From: Ornithodoros turicata
Taxonomy: Eukaryota; Arthropoda; Arachnida; Ixodida; Argasidae
DNA: 64,000 nucleotides
NCBI RefSeq assembly: GCF_037126465.1
Contig: NC_088202.1
Coordinates: 131,888,123-131,952,122 of the forward strand
Reading direction: 5' to 3'
A program made the translations under genes and the position numbers. This document shows, piece after piece, positions 1-12,387 of this stretch. Every line of letters starts with the position of its first letter. The first letter of the stretch is position 1. Under the pieces are notes generated by a model that saw nothing but the letters and a program-made list of their open reading frames with translations, did not search any database and was not told the DNA's origin.

Positions 1-317
1 GTCCGTGAGGGCCTGTTCATTCGTCTCTCCTTTCTCCATCTCAAGGAATGGCAGAAACTGGAGTCATGGTGCTGTGGAACAATGAATGCCTCAGAGGGTA
101 ATTACAGTAGATGACGGTTATTATGCTTAATAACTATTATTCGTGCAAATCTACTCCCAAATATTAATGACATTAATTGCAAGCTATTGCCATCGTCACC
201 ACAATCACAGTACCGATTATTATGGTAAGTAAACAATTGCTTTGGAGATTCTTCTTCTTGGGAGCAGTGGTGGTGATGGTTTCTTTTTTCACCTTGTTTT
301 CTTTGTTTTGTTTTTTA
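1..317. other. No gene recognised
   Basis: The stretch has no recognisable exon, RNA gene or complete repeat. It is AT-rich and ends in a T-rich run that leads into a SINE fragment on the minus strand. Confidence 0.5.
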
Positions 318-472
318 ACTGGTCGACTGCCTGATATGGCGGCGTCCTGCTCGAGGGGAAGGAGGAGCGTCCTGGGTCTACTTCGTAGAGAATTGTGCCG
401 ACATTTGCCTTACAATCTGAGAGAAACAAACCGGACGGCACAGCGAGTGCCATGATTCCAACCGGGGTCAGT
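318..472 (-). repeat. SINE-A-related fragment (tRNA-derived)
   Basis: The body matches the SINE at 3119-3400: both share the order 'GCGTCC...', 'GAATTGTGCCGACATTTGCC', 'CTGAGAGAAAC' and 'GGACGGCACAGC', read on the plus strand. The box B equivalent is decayed ('gattccaacc'), and the A-box half of the tRNA head is missing or unrecognisable. It is read as a minus-strand insertion because the tRNA-like head lies at the right end in the better copies. Confidence 0.65.
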
Positions 473-3118
473 GGTGGTCGTTGTGGTCATGATGGTGGGA
501 ACATACTCATGGCTCAGTGGCAGATTCATCTATACCGATTTCCTAACAAGGACGTGCTGCGGTGATGCCATAACACGAAAGCAAAGTATAATATGGATTG
601 GAGCCCAAATCACAATGTTTTTGTTTTCTCCGTTTCCAATATAGGTACAGCTTTATGGTCGCATACAAATCTGTGACGTTCGCTATCACAACGCAAAATA
701 GGCCTTGGCAAACCACGTACGTATTGTGAGCCTATCGATCGACCATAACATACGCAATCGTAATATGTTGGTTAATATCAGAAAGCGTTCAACATCAGAA
801 GCCCACAACTGTTTATTATGAATGTATAGATCCTATTTACCACAATGGACGAGACGACAGTAAGTTTTGTGCGACGATAAAAGAGAAAATAACCAGAACG
901 TAAAGCCGCACATTCAGCGCAACCAATCCTGTATCTGCATCAGCTGTTTCATATTATGTTGAAAAAGCCACCGAGAGCTAAATTAGTCCATCGTCATATC
1001 AGTCTTTTGCCCTCTCAAAGCGTCGACAACATGTCTTTGTTCTACTCCTGTTTCCACACCTGGCTTATCATTCCTTCGTCGTTACACAAAGCCTTCGCTG
1101 TGTCCCTCCCAGCTATTCCGTATTATCTCGAAACAAGAAGAAACCCTCAAATGCAATCCCATTCACTGTCTGAAAAATAATAATAGTAATCTCCAATTTC
1201 TGATGGCGTGAAATCACCCACGGTTTCTTGTACATCCTGCCACGCGAACGGCTAAGGAACAAACATAAAACCCGGCGTCTTGTTTACAAACGCGAAGCAC
1301 GTAAGTTAAACAGAAGGTTCCGAGAAAGCGCTAAGACGGCGAAACACCTTTGCAGTCTGATATGTCTCCCCGTTTTATGGGCATGGTCGAAAGGGTAGTA
1401 AAACTCAACCGTGACGTGCATGCATCTGCTGTTGCAGCAGTGCATGATATGAACAGCGCTTTTTGACAAGGGCTTTGCGTGTATTTCGCTCATGTTATGT
1501 ACGCCTGCCCGTAGGGGCCATATATCGGATTGAGGCGGCATCCTCGACTTGTGCTCGTAGCTCAGCGTGTGGTTTGCATACGCAATGAACGTCCTGGTCT
1601 CCTATGTACACTGTGTGGCCGTCGCGCACGTAGGGAAACCCGCTGGGTCTGCAGCTGAGGATCTCCGAGCGTAAGATGAAGTTTCAGGACGCAGTGCCAA
1701 GCGTCACTATATATGAATACCATCTCAGAAAAAGACAGCCGATATCAATTATGTGGGGGTTGGTTAACTTGTTTACCCCTTTGCGAGAAAGTTACGCAGT
1801 GTCTTCCATGCTTTATTCGCTCCATTACATGATGCTGATGCCGATGAGTCTGGCCTCAGTAAAACCGAAACTATTCCAGTACAACTGTTCGGTGCTCCAA
1901 CTCCTACCCAGATGTGAAACACCCCATGTCGTAGGAATCATTTATTTGCCGTACCTGTTCGACATTCCAGTATCACGCGTTGTCGTGATGATGACACGGA
2001 AAACGACTGATTTATGAAAATGATTCTGCTTTAGCACATAAGGTGATCGCACAACTACACAACTCATTACTCAAATTAAAGAATCACTGCCTTCGGCGTT
2101 TCTGCTAACGCGCCACATTTTCGTCCACAAACTTAGAAATACGCTGATAAACCCACTTATTAATCGTGACTTACGTTCACTGTCCGCTAATCCTCTTGCA
2201 TAATCGGCTAAATTCAGCGACTTTTCTCTGTATTAACTTTGCGACACTGGCGGTAATCACCGCAGAAGGGTGCATAGTCTGTGACCTTGATCAATCACCT
2301 GGAAACTTCCCTGATACCGTAAGGCCATGTTGGGCTGATTTGAACGATATGGGGTTAGCAAAGCGTTCGACTATAGGTGGCAATCCGTGCGTCTAACATT
2401 TATTTCATTTTATTTCGGTGTCGACATGCCGCTATAGTCACGTGGAAGTTATGCGAACAGATATTCCATTCCATCCTTATAAGTGCATTCGCGACTGAGG
2501 CTGCAGGTCACGGTGATGTTTTACATGAATAATTCGGTGCACGATATGTGCGCGATTGCAATGCTGATGTGCGTAATCTTTAGATAGGTATCGAGCAATT
2601 CAGTAATCGTTTTGCCAGGGGTGCCAAGTGGTGAAGGCTAAGTCAAGGAAGGGACAAAAATATGGTCTTAACTAGTGCACCTACCGCAGCGATAATTGGT
2701 GGCTTGACATCGCCAGATAACTGTGCACCAACCGTATTGATGTGTACCTCAGACATTTCTTGTGAAGGTAGAGGGCAGAATACCGAACAAAATCTCAATA
2801 TTTCCGTCTCCGCTTATATGATTACATCAAAGCACGTGAAAGGCACATGATAATGAATGACTGTCAAGGAAATTCCTCAGTTCCGTGTTTTTCAAGCAAG
2901 CAGTACTATATACTCTTGCCTCATCGTCATCATGAATGCCTAAATACCTGTCAAATGCTTCTTTTTTCTTTTTTTCGTCTTGATTTTGACAAGACAAAGC
3001 AAAGGATAAGGAACGAGGAAGGAATACTTCTGAGGCTTTGCGTTTTGCACATGAGCACAGCTTGGAACAAAAGTTTACGCAGCACAGGAGGAGGAGGAGT
3101 GTCGTTTGGAGGAACCCG
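473..3118. other. Unique-looking DNA, no gene recognised
   Basis: About 2.6 kb without a recognisable gene or repeat. Open frames reach only 113 codons (1676-2017, plus strand) and show no domain, signal peptide or splice pattern that I trust. Stops are dense in all frames, as expected for intergenic or intronic sequence. Confidence 0.5.
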
Positions 3119-3400
3119 AGAGGTCTGCCTGCCTGATTAGGCGGCATGTTTCTCGGGAAGGGAAAGGTGGTGGAGAGGAGGAGAGGAAAGGGTGAAGTGG
3201 AAGACCGAGCGGAATCCGCTCGGGGGGAGGATAGCTGCGTCCATGGGCCGACTTCAGGGGAACTGTGCCGGCATACGCCTATTACACATCTGAGGGAAAC
3301 CCAGGCAAAACTCCAAACGGCACAGCCGGCCCGCGGATTCGAACCGCGGACCTCCCAGTCTCCAAGCGCACGCGTTACCGCTGCGCCACCGGAGCTGGTT
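3119..3400 (-). repeat. SINE-A subgroup copy with intact tRNA-like head
   Basis: This is a tRNA-derived short retroposon inserted on the minus strand. The head is at the right end. The reverse complement of an A box (TGGCGCAGCGGTAACG) lies at 3373-3388 and of a B box (GGTTCGAATCC) at 3335-3345, about 30 bases apart as in a tRNA promoter. The head would start near 3396. The body to the left contains the 'GGGAACTGTGCCGGCAT' block shared with other SINE copies here. It is not a functional tRNA gene: it runs directly into the SINE body and the acceptor stem does not close. Confidence 0.8.
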
Positions 3401-5816
3401 TACGCAGCACAAAGGTGCCGCACGTCGGCATTGCAGTGACATCCTAGAGGCGAACAAGAGCGGACACAAGTACTACTGAGAGATGGATATAAGTCACCCG
3501 TTTCTCATTCGATCTCTTCCTGATAGCTGGCAGGGGACCTCCCCGATAAAGAAATGTGCCAGGACCGTGTTCCGTGAACTTTTGTCCCAAGCTGTACTTG
3601 TGAGAAAAGTGTCAGGGAAAAGTGTCTTGCGTAATGTAATGCGAAGTACCTGTTCCGAAGCGCAGTATTCACTTCAGGAAACATTAGTCTGCTGGTGTCA
3701 CGTGATTTCAGGGCACCCCATTCCTTATAAAAGCAGCTGCCAGTCACATCAAGTCGCCCACACGTTTCTGAGTATCCTGTATCATTCAAAAATGAAGAAA
3801 TGTTTACACACATTAGACGCGGCTGGGATTCTTCAGTGCTGCCCACAGAAGCGTTAGATATGTGAGAAACGTGGGCAAGGTTAGGGGTGAGCGGCACATT
3901 TGTAGTCGTGTTTTTTTTTCTTTTTTTTCGTAATTTGTATTCAGAGAAGATGTCTCGAGAAACAGGTGCTCTTTCAAGGATGAGGCATAGACCTGTCCGT
4001 CCGGGTGCGACGGCTACATCCAGTGCTATACCGCTGTGCATGGGAGGCACAAAGGCGTCAAGCACCTTAGGTAGCAGGTTCCCGCATTTTTCGACAGTCT
4101 GCAGATTGTTCTTTTTCTTTTTTATATTTTTTTACAGAAATTGCGACTGGACGCAGTGTAGCCGACCATTTTCATTTTATCTATGGTTCTCATCACGACA
4201 CCCTAACTGACGCAGGAGTTAATTTGTCAACTTCAACCTCTCGACGACGTTGATCTCACAGTTCAGCGGATACACATGCAGAAAAGTTTACTGTACATAA
4301 AAACTCTAGCAGAGGCGGTTAGCAGGGGAACCAGCAGGGTCACTATAGCGCTCAGGGCAGATGTCTTCGAAGGCTGTTAAGGATGCTCGACGGAGTTGCA
4401 ACAATCCAGGAAGGCCAGGAAGGCTTTGCGAATATGAATTCACATTTTAAGTCTATCATGACCTCTCATGAAAGCCAGATATATAAGGAGAGGAGTACGA
4501 AACAATGGGACAGAACAGTGACGTTTACGCCAGGTTTCGTTTCGGTCATAAAATGTAAAACTTTTCATATGAACACGTGACATCTCTTCCGAAAAAGAAA
4601 ACTGCGCACAATTCCTTTCTCCAGCCTTCCATTAAGTCGTTGCGTTTCCCTTGACGCGACTCGCGTCTCAATTTACCTCTTGCTAATATCATCATCATCA
4701 ACCGCTTACGAGTTTAGAATCGGTAACAAAATAAAAGAAAACGCAGAAGTAGTGAAACAGAAATGGGCCCGTCAAACGTGGCGTAAAGTCAACCACATTT
4801 CCTTTAAATTTTACAACATTCGAATGAGACTTATGTGAGTACATGAGGTTTCAAAACAGAAAAAGTTCAAGTGCAAGATGAAATTCGAACAACCTGCAGA
4901 ATACAGGATTAGAATTGAAATGAAGATGAAAATGTCGTGAAAATGTGAGCGATAAACCTCATCGCATTAGCGTTGTCCGGGGGGGACGTCGTTTTCCGTG
5001 CTCAACCAGTGCACTGCTCTAATCTCCTATGCACTTGAACTTCCACTCACGCTTCATAGGTAACACGGAGAGCCGGCACAAGTTAAATTTCGTGTCTCCC
5101 TGGAACAAGACATGGTATAGCAAGCTAGTCCCTATCGGATAGAGCGATTATGTATTTAAACGCTTAGCCGCCAACCAGTTATAAACGCGTAGGCTTTATG
5201 AAGTGGAATGGCCATGAATTATGGCGGGAACAGGAGGCATTAAGGAACTGCTGTCCAGATTTATGAGACGCGTTTCTCATTTTTAACACATGTTTTCTAA
5301 GCGAAATAACCAGTAACCAGCGCCGCGTGGTGGTTAAAAAGTGATCCACGGGATAACTGCTAGAGAAGTATCATAGATGCGCATTTTAAAACCATATATT
5401 GCGCTAATTAGGTAATGTGCAGAAAAAGAAAAGAACGATAAAAACGCACTTTTCTTTTTAAGTGTTACTAATACGAATGACGCCTGTCGCTTGTATCGTA
5501 CTAAATTGTTTCATCTATACGTAGTATTGTTCTAGCTTGCAATCCTGTTTGCTCGACAAGCCGTGAAAACGGATGTGCTACTCTCTCCTCTTTTTTAAAA
5601 TGTCAGTCTATGGAGGAGTGATTATCCGCTCAGGCATTATCCGTGTGTCTTCTGACGTCTTTTAAATGTTTTTAGGTGCGCAAAAAGTATGCAAAACATG
5701 CACCGAATTCCGCAGCACTTGCTGTATAACACAATCGTCTAAAGAAGTCAAAGAAGTGGACTGGCTTCAGCCCATATCTGAAGCACAGATTCTGAAATGT
5801 GCCTCAAGCTATGTAC
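3401..5816. other. No gene recognised
   Basis: The stretch contains a 186-codon open frame on the minus strand (3505-4065) with no recognisable domain and lysine/asparagine runs typical of chance translation through T-rich DNA. T/C-rich tracts lie at about 3908-3931 and 4108-4135. Nothing else could be supported. Confidence 0.45.
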
Positions 5817-5905
5817 GATGATGATGATGATGATGATGATGATCGAAGTTTTAATTGTGCACGGACAGCTAAGGTCATAGTGCGCCAAACAGAGTACTCC
5901 GATGA
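5817..5905 (-). repeat. (GAT)9 microsatellite plus retroposon 3' tail
   Basis: A perfect 27-base GAT run (5817-5843) is followed by a block ending 'CTAAGGTCATAGTGCGCC'. Read on the minus strand the order is GGCGCACTATGACCTTAG..., then AATTAAAAC, then (ATC)n, which is the form of a retroposon 3' end that terminates in a trinucleotide tail. The same block with the same type of tail recurs at 39220-39300. The parent element is unknown. Confidence 0.65.
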
Positions 5906-5934
5906 GGGAAGTGCATTTTGAGTAGACGCAAATA

Positions 5935-6208
5935 AGGCGTCGTTGGTGGTAGCCAAGGTCGTGCTGGAGACTGGGAGGTGGTGGGTTCGAATCCTACCAC
6001 CGGCTGTGCAGTCTGAGGTTTTCCCGGGGTCTTCCGAAGACTTTCCAGACGAATGCCGTCGCATAGTTCCCCCTGAAGTCAGCCCAGGACGCATACTAAC
6101 CCCATATCCCCCATTCCTTCCTGCTGCCCTCTCTCCATCTGTCCACAACTGTACGCCGCTCATAACCACAGTTGCTTCGCGGCGCTAACACGGAATATAA
6201 AAAAAAAG
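5935..6208 (+). repeat. SINE-A copy (5'-truncated head)
   Basis: This is a plus-strand copy of the 285-bp SINE family. The B box GGTTCGAATCC is at 5984-5994. The body runs through 'TTTTCCCGGGGTCTTCCGAA' and 'GTTGCTTCGCGGCGCTAACA', and ends in an A-rich tail (6196-6207). The first part of the tRNA head is shortened relative to the copy at 33403-33686. A 121-codon frame on the other strand is just the translated SINE. Confidence 0.85.
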
Positions 6209-8015
6209 TTAACGCAAATAGATACGAAAAATGCGATTACCAGAAGCAGTGGTACCTGGTTGTATTGCACCAAACCCTAACTGCGAACAACAATAAGGAA
6301 GGTCGCAAAACAATATTTAGTGCCACAAGTGCTTTGTTGTCTCATCGGCACAACTTATCACTTCTTCGCTCTCTCTCCAGCTCGACATATACACGGTTTC
6401 TCACTCACTCACCTCCTCAGGGTTACGCTAGTGCTACTAACGGTCACAACTCGCAACAATCCCTCATTGATAAGCTGCGCCGTTTATCACCAGCACCTCG
6501 CCGATAACTTCTTCCTAGGGTGCCCACGTGTGTGTGTGTACAGTATCTCAGTTCGGCCCTTTCTTTACGTTCGGCGCACGTTATCGCATCAAGTGAGCGC
6601 AAACACTCGGTGCTCGTTCGCAACGACCTTTCGTTGCTATCGCGCGGAGACGGTTGGATAAGAAAGCCCGTGAAGTGACTGCGGTCGCAGAAACCGATTG
6701 CAATGGCGGCGAGGTCTTCGTACGGTAATCACCTTCAAGAAGGCACTCCAACATCGTCCCCGTTTCACGCTCTTCAAGGGGCCTCAAAAATGCCTATCAA
6801 CCGAACCGCGTGAGGTTTGCGGTCGACGTCTTCGCATGCACCCCCCTGGACTCTTTCTTTCCATTCTGCCCATTCTTTTATCGTCATTATCATACCCCTC
6901 ATGCTATATGGGTATATGGGGTAGCGTTCTCCACCCGGTGCAGAGAGTTTACGTTCACGATGTAGCAGTTGTTTGCGGTCGATGTACTGTGTTTCTTTTA
7001 CGTACCACATACGCCTTTTGTGCAGTCGTTGTTGGCAAAGCAAACTGAGGTGTTGGCTTGACGATAGAGAGACTTCAGAAAGAAAATCACCGTCGGGGTA
7101 TACTTTTCCACGTTCTGCAGTTTCCATTTTCAGTATGCTTTGACTACTCATGCGACTCAATCCAGATCAGTGAAAGTAGCTGTATGGTGGGCTAGAAAGG
7201 ATTTGTGAACGTGCCCTACGTGATATTGTTCTTTTCCATGAAGGTTCACGTGGAAAGCTGGTAGCTTTCTCTCTCTCTCTCTGCGCAACAGGCAGGTGTA
7301 TGATTTTCTTTTGTTAATTTTCCCTCGGTGATTTGAGCTTTATGCAAACTGTAGCTGTCCACGCGCTCCCGTGGGCAACGAGCAACGCGTAAAATCCAAG
7401 AATTGAAAAAGCATGTGGAGTGGTGCACATCGTTATTGCTTGATACCATAAAGATATGGAGGCAGAACAAGTACAACGGTCTCTCCCTGTATATTATTTT
7501 TTCGTCAACATCAACGGTACACAGCTTCGTCTGTTCCACCAACAACGCCGACACGCTATTGTGCATCTCTGTGTACACTTTTTAACATCTAAATATTGTA
7601 CCCTCTACGGCGTTTACATAAATACGGATGAATACTCTACCAGAGGTCGGCACTTGTGACACCCGTTCTCCCATCTCCCATTCTGCTATCCGTTTGCTCA
7701 CTGATGCTCAGTTCATTCACCACATTGAGCATGAGTGAGAATGGGTGAACATGCTCACGAGTGATCTTTAATTGCCAAGGTACGCGCTGTACTCATTCTC
7801 AAGAAAATATTCTGCTGCTATTTCATTTCGTTACCTCCTTTCTTTAGTGTTCAAATCCTTCCCACAGCTTTAAATGAGAATTCCTACTGTTGGTCCACAT
7901 GTTGAAAAGTGAGTTTCTAGAAGAACCACGCAAGCGAATTCGGTGTTTTCTTATTTTGCCCTCGGAAGGTATGCAGATCGTCAGATAGAGTCTACCATTT
8001 TACTGCTACTGCTGG
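6209..8015. other. No gene recognised
   Basis: About 1.8 kb with only short open frames (at most 128 codons) and no recognisable protein. A short CT run lies at 7266-7282. I see no transposon termini. Confidence 0.45.
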
Positions 8016-8085
8016 GTAACAACAACAACAACACAGATGAGTGGATGATGATGATGATGTGGGATGTTTTCCTGGGTAACATATA
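8016..8085 (-). repeat. LINE 3' tail, minus strand
   Basis: Read on the minus strand, 'GGAAAACATCCCACATC' is followed by (ATC)n and then (GTT)n (8020-8033 on the plus strand is AAC repeats). The same order, AACATCCCAC...(GTT)n, terminates the LINE at 37650-37832. It is interpreted as a heavily 5'-truncated insertion of the same non-LTR retrotransposon group. Confidence 0.55.
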
Positions 8086-9589
8086 TACATCGGAAAGCGC
8101 AAAACCTTGCATATCACGCATCCAATACAATCTGTGCGCCATCCAAGTATGTTGACACACAAATGGACATTCCCTTGACGGTTTTTCCTCTTGCTCATTA
8201 AAGACACTTTTAACGTGGGCATGTTGTTCTTCGTCCTCTCCGCACAGAACAAGAAACGATCGGGTGCTACGTCCTTGTCCTCCATTCCTCTAACAAGTGA
8301 ATGCCAGGCAGTCTACTCGAAAACCGACTTCACGCCTTCGATACCCTACCTCATATATTTCACTCCTTTTTCGTTTGCCTATACTTCTGACACAAACATA
8401 TAGTTGTTGACCCACGACCCCAAAAGAGCACTTCTTCCGATCCAAGTCCTCGAACCCTTATACTTGGTGCACTTACACGGAGCCATTGCAGTTTTCGCGC
8501 TCAAAACAACTGCGGCCTTTGAAACGGGATCCCTGGAAACAATCCCGTACATCAAAATACCGCGAAAAAGACACATGCCCTTTATTTTTATTTATTTATT
8601 TTCATTTTTTCGTTTTTCGTGGCGTTTATTTCTCCTTTGTTTTCTTCAACTTCAGCCTATGTAGCGGAACGACAGAATCGAGGAGGGTCACGTGTTTTTT
8701 TTTTTTTTTTAGGCAGGAGGGGTAGGGGGGTCCTCAATGGGGGGAAAATGAGGGGAGAACACAACCTATAATTGCCCGTGCGAAAAATCTATCATTTATC
8801 ACTGGAGGGGGCCCCCTGGTCCTTTCAAAATGGGGATTCCCCGGTTGTTGGTTGAATTGGACCAGTGATTGCACCTCAAAGACTCATCTTAAGACGGGCG
8901 GCCTCTTGTATGAGAGTAAAAACATTCGAAATAAACGACGATTATGGGTGGAAGATAACGGCAATATAGAAAAGGACAAATTGTACCGCGTTGATTGCTC
9001 GAATGTCCTGCGCTCTGTGTGTGTGTGTACGCGTGGCTCGGCGATGTAACCGTGATAATCACTAGTTGAACGTCTTCCAACGAATGTGTACTGCAGACGG
9101 AGGAACGGTCGAGCGTCTGGATACCGCAGGAACGAAAAAAAAAAAAAGATTTATAAGGGCGAACTCGTTGGCCGATGCACGGAAAGGTCGACGGAGTCGA
9201 GTGTTTTATCGCTACACTTGGATCGCGCGCTATCTGGAGATGAAGCAGCTCGTGATACGTACCACGTTTGCTGACGAGAACGCGGGAAATAGTTGAAACT
9301 TATCTAAAGCCGCGCGATAGCAGTAACTTTATGACGGAGCGGACAAATATTATGGTCACTGGCAGCTTTCAGAGCAAGCAATAGAGTCAGTAAAGCATGC
9401 TCTCGCGGACGTGTTTCTTTTCAAGGGTGCACGCTCATCACATGCACTTTTCACGAGAGCAAGTTCGGCCTTTACAGTGTCTTCAATCTCATCACCAAAT
9501 TGCCGCCATTGATGAATCTTCTGAGGTTTATCCACTGTATGCCATAATTCATGTTTATTTGAGGGGGGGTCTTGATACTTCGCAACAGG
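8086..9589. other. No gene recognised; low-complexity tracts
   Basis: Holds an AT/T-rich stretch (about 8580-8640), a T run followed by a G-rich purine stretch (8696-8760), and an A run near 9137. Short open frames have no recognisable domain. Confidence 0.45.
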
Positions 9590-9930
9590 TTATGTGCAAA
9601 TAAATGCAAAAGAAATGTGAACATTCAGTCCAGCGTCGCAGCAAATAGGATAATAGACGCGTAGGAAATCAGCACTTCAAACACTGAAACTAATGCGGCC
9701 GTGACGTGACGACACGCATCTCCGCCAATTAGACGGCTGCAGGAAAGGTTAGGTGCTTAGGAGAAGGAATAGGAATGGCCGAGGCTTCCGCTCATCTGAC
9801 GTCAGAGGTCCTCGCCGAAGACTTGCCGAGGGTTTGCGTCTCCCTTAGTACGAGACGTGGGACCGTACTTCTTTTTTCCTCCATACTCTGGCATGCAGTA
9901 TAAATTGTACTGCACGCCAGAGTAACCTAT
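9590..9930. repeat. Two-block dispersed repeat, copy 1 (blocks adjacent)
   Basis: Block 1 (about 9590-9680, containing 'ATAATAGACGCGT' and 'CAGCAC') matches 21105-21205. Block 2 (about 9690-9930, containing 'AGGAATGGCCG', 'GAGGGTTT', 'CTTAGTACGA', 'TTTTTTCCTC' and a GCATGCAGTA / GCGTGCAGTA motif) matches 22680-22900. Here the two blocks are next to each other; in the other copy about 1.5 kb separates them. There are no visible terminal repeats or target duplication, so the class is unknown. Confidence 0.5.
9884..9924. other. 17-bp stem hairpin
   Basis: The arms at 9884-9900 and 9908-9924 are complementary at 16 of 17 positions with a 7-base loop. The right part of the motif is partly retained in the related repeat at about 22873-22890, so the stem looks like part of the repeat family rather than an isolated structure. 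Confidence 0.6.
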
Positions 9931-10679
9931 TGTATAATGTGTGCTTCATGTAATGAGCCACATATATAAAAGTGTCACGACCCCCCTTTAACTTTATTTT
10001 CCTTTATTTAACTCTTCTTCGTAAACGATCCAGTGCGACATTCGATGCTCACAAACTGTAGCGTACTTATACGTGCGCTTCTTACGCACCTTAAAACTGA
10101 AGCGTCCCAAAATGATTGTCACAGTTTGTGAATCTTCCGTGTGTTCCGATGCAGTCACTTCGCTTCTGCGATTCTGCACGAAAGGTTGTCATTAAAACTA
10201 GCTACTTCTGCTTTAATTTCATTCAGAATACCTCCTTCGTGGACTTGACGGAGTTTTTTGTGCTTTGCGGTATATTTACATTTTAAACGACCCGAGGAGA
10301 GCCACGATGTCCGACGACTCTTACCAAAGAACCCTCTCTCTTTTACCAAAGAAATATCGTCCACTTCATGGAAAGGGGGACACCCCCTGGCTGTCGTGGG
10401 ATAGAATCGTCGTTGTGGTCATCCGTTTTTCTGAAAGGGCGAGGCTACATGTGCGGCGATTTCCGCGATTCTCCTTCCCCCGCACATCCCTTCGCACTTA
10501 ATCATCATTCTCGACACGCCATTCGACCCGGTAGGTCTTTATATCACCTCTTCAATGTTGCTCCAGCTGGCGAAAGAGGTCCCCGGTCGCCAGGCTTTCC
10601 TTGTATTCGCACAAATTCCAATTCTGACAAATTGAGCAAATAGATATTGAAAAAAAAAAAGAAAAAAAGAGGGTCTTAC
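9931..10679. other. No gene recognised
   Basis: Short open frames on both strands, none recognised. An A-rich run lies at about 10648-10670, just before the candidate exon on the minus strand. Confidence 0.4.
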
Positions 10680-10716
10680 CTTGACTCGTACACTTGGGGT
10701 AACGTGGAGTGTTGAC
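10680..10716 (-). CDS. Candidate 37-bp internal exon (unknown gene)
   Basis: On the minus strand a well-formed acceptor (pyrimidine-rich run ending CATTCTTCCAG) precedes a 37-base segment. The segment is closed by a consensus-like donor, AAG|GTAAGA, whose intron side starts at 10679. All three frames across the 37 bases are open: one reads QHSTLPQVYESR, another VNTPRYPKCTSQ. I do not recognise either, and found no partner exon that fixes the frame. The length is not a multiple of three, so inclusion would shift frame. The call rests only on splice-site quality; chance occurrence in 64 kb is quite possible. Confidence 0.2.
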
Positions 10717-11935
10717 CTGGAAGAATGAAAGGGACGAGTTAATCGGCGGTTTACTGTGTTGCTAGGTATTTTAAGATTTTAGATCTTTTGGATTGAGATT
10801 TAGATTTATTTTTTAGAATTTACATTAAATCCATGCAGAGACTGCCTTTTTTCCCCTCTCCTAGTCGTTGTAAAGTTTCAGTTGTCTGTTACCTGCTAGT
10901 GCTAGTTTTGCAAAAATAGTCTCCGATGAAGGAGCTGTCTTCTCCTGTATTTCTTCATAATTTTCTGCTGCTTTCATCTTCCTTTTGCTTGTTTGTTTGT
11001 TTGTTTGCTTGCTTGCTTTGGGGAATAGCAAGCCTACATCATGGCTAACCTTTCCCTTCTGTTTTCTTTTTTTGTTATCAGCATTAAACATATCCCCTCC
11101 AACGAACAGGAAACTATCATTCCGCGTTCGGCGGCTTACCCGCGCAACTAGCCTTGCCCACACTATACGGCATAGGGCCTTGCCAACAGACAATGCGGCT
11201 CAAGGATAAGTTACATCATGGTTCGTGTTGGTTAAGTTTCTAGGCTCCTTTACTAAACCCACCATAGTTCTGTGGCTGAGCTTATATGCCCGAATATTAG
11301 ACACTATAGGCTTGGAGTTCGGCAGATTGCTATTCCGTTCCAGAATCCGCTCCGAGATTTTGCTTTTTTTAATGTTTCGCATTTTCAATCAAGAAATAGT
11401 GAAATCATCGCTTCAAATTGGCACAGTGAAGTCCCATCCGTGAAAGGCTCGCACAGGTTTCGGCTCTCTCCCAAAATGGTTCATCAGTTTTCAGCCCAGT
11501 TGTCCTTAACCAAAGTGCAAAAACGAAGAAGAAGAAAAGAGATCGACACAGGCGCCACCTGCGTGAGAAAAAAGAAGTGTAACGGAAATGATCCGCAACG
11601 GCACAATGCGTCGTTTTCCCGCAGAGATTGATGAGGATGGTCGTAAAAGATGCCAAAAACAGACGTCGCGTTTGCTTCATGACACTCGTTCTTCATCTAG
11701 TTACGACTTTCGCAGATGTGCATCGCATCGTCGACCCAGACAAATGTCTGTTGTTCTCTGCGACAGTCACGGTGTGCACCATCATTCGCTTAACGAGAAA
11801 GAGCGCACTTATACGTGCCTTCTATTGTTCTATGTCTGTTGCTCGTGGCTGAATTCATGCTCGAATTAGTCGTCATTGAGAGGATCTGTCTCCAACACAG
11901 ACGTGCATCGTTTCTTTTTCTTTTTCTTCTTCTAC
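10717..11935. other. No gene recognised; (TTTG)n tract
   Basis: A TTTG/TTGC-type tetranucleotide run occupies about 10983-11018. Open frames of about 90-120 codons on both strands at 10.9-11.9 kb have no recognisable content. Confidence 0.45.
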
Positions 11936-12387
11936 TGAGCCACAGAAGATTGTGTACTCATCTTCCTAAAGTTTCCCTAACCATTTAGCCCGCTTGTTAT
12001 TCGTATCTTGTCTATTTCTATCATTGAGTCAACAACTGAGACAAGGTCTAAAACATTGCCACATTGCTACCCTCTATGGCTATTTCCTTTTTGTTTTCTT
12101 TTTTTTGTGTGTGTGTGATTATGAGATGAGCCACAGAAGATTGTGTACTCATCTTCCTAATCTTCCTTCATTCATCTTCCTTACTCACTTTCCCTAACCG
12201 TTTATCCCGCTTGTTATCAGTTATTTCCTCTTATGTATTGTATTGTTGACTGATTAGATGAGTCACAAAATTAGTGAGCCCACCCTCCTTATCTTTTAGC
12301 CTACCACTCCCTATATCCTTAATTTACTGATTTGCTTTATTTTCCCCAACCAAGTCAACAACTGAGGCTTATGTATTGGCCTCTCTC
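11936..12387. repeat. Diverged local duplication (period about 191 bp)
   Basis: A 34-base segment starting TGAGCCACAGAAGATT is identical at 11936-11969 and 12127-12160. Related pieces recur further on: 'CCCGCTTGTTAT' at about 11988 and 12207, a diverged 'GATGAGTCACAAAATT' at about 12254, and 'AGTCAACAACTGAG' at about 12027 and 12353. The spacing is uneven, so this is an old, indel-ridden tandem duplication, not a regular satellite. Confidence 0.6.

Noticed and set aside
3326..3396. Possible tRNA gene (good A and B boxes)
   Set aside because: The acceptor stem does not close and the sequence continues into a SINE body; the same head occurs in other SINE copies.
3505..4065. 186-codon minus-strand frame as a gene
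   Set aside because: No recognised domain; low-complexity lysine/asparagine run from a T-rich tract.
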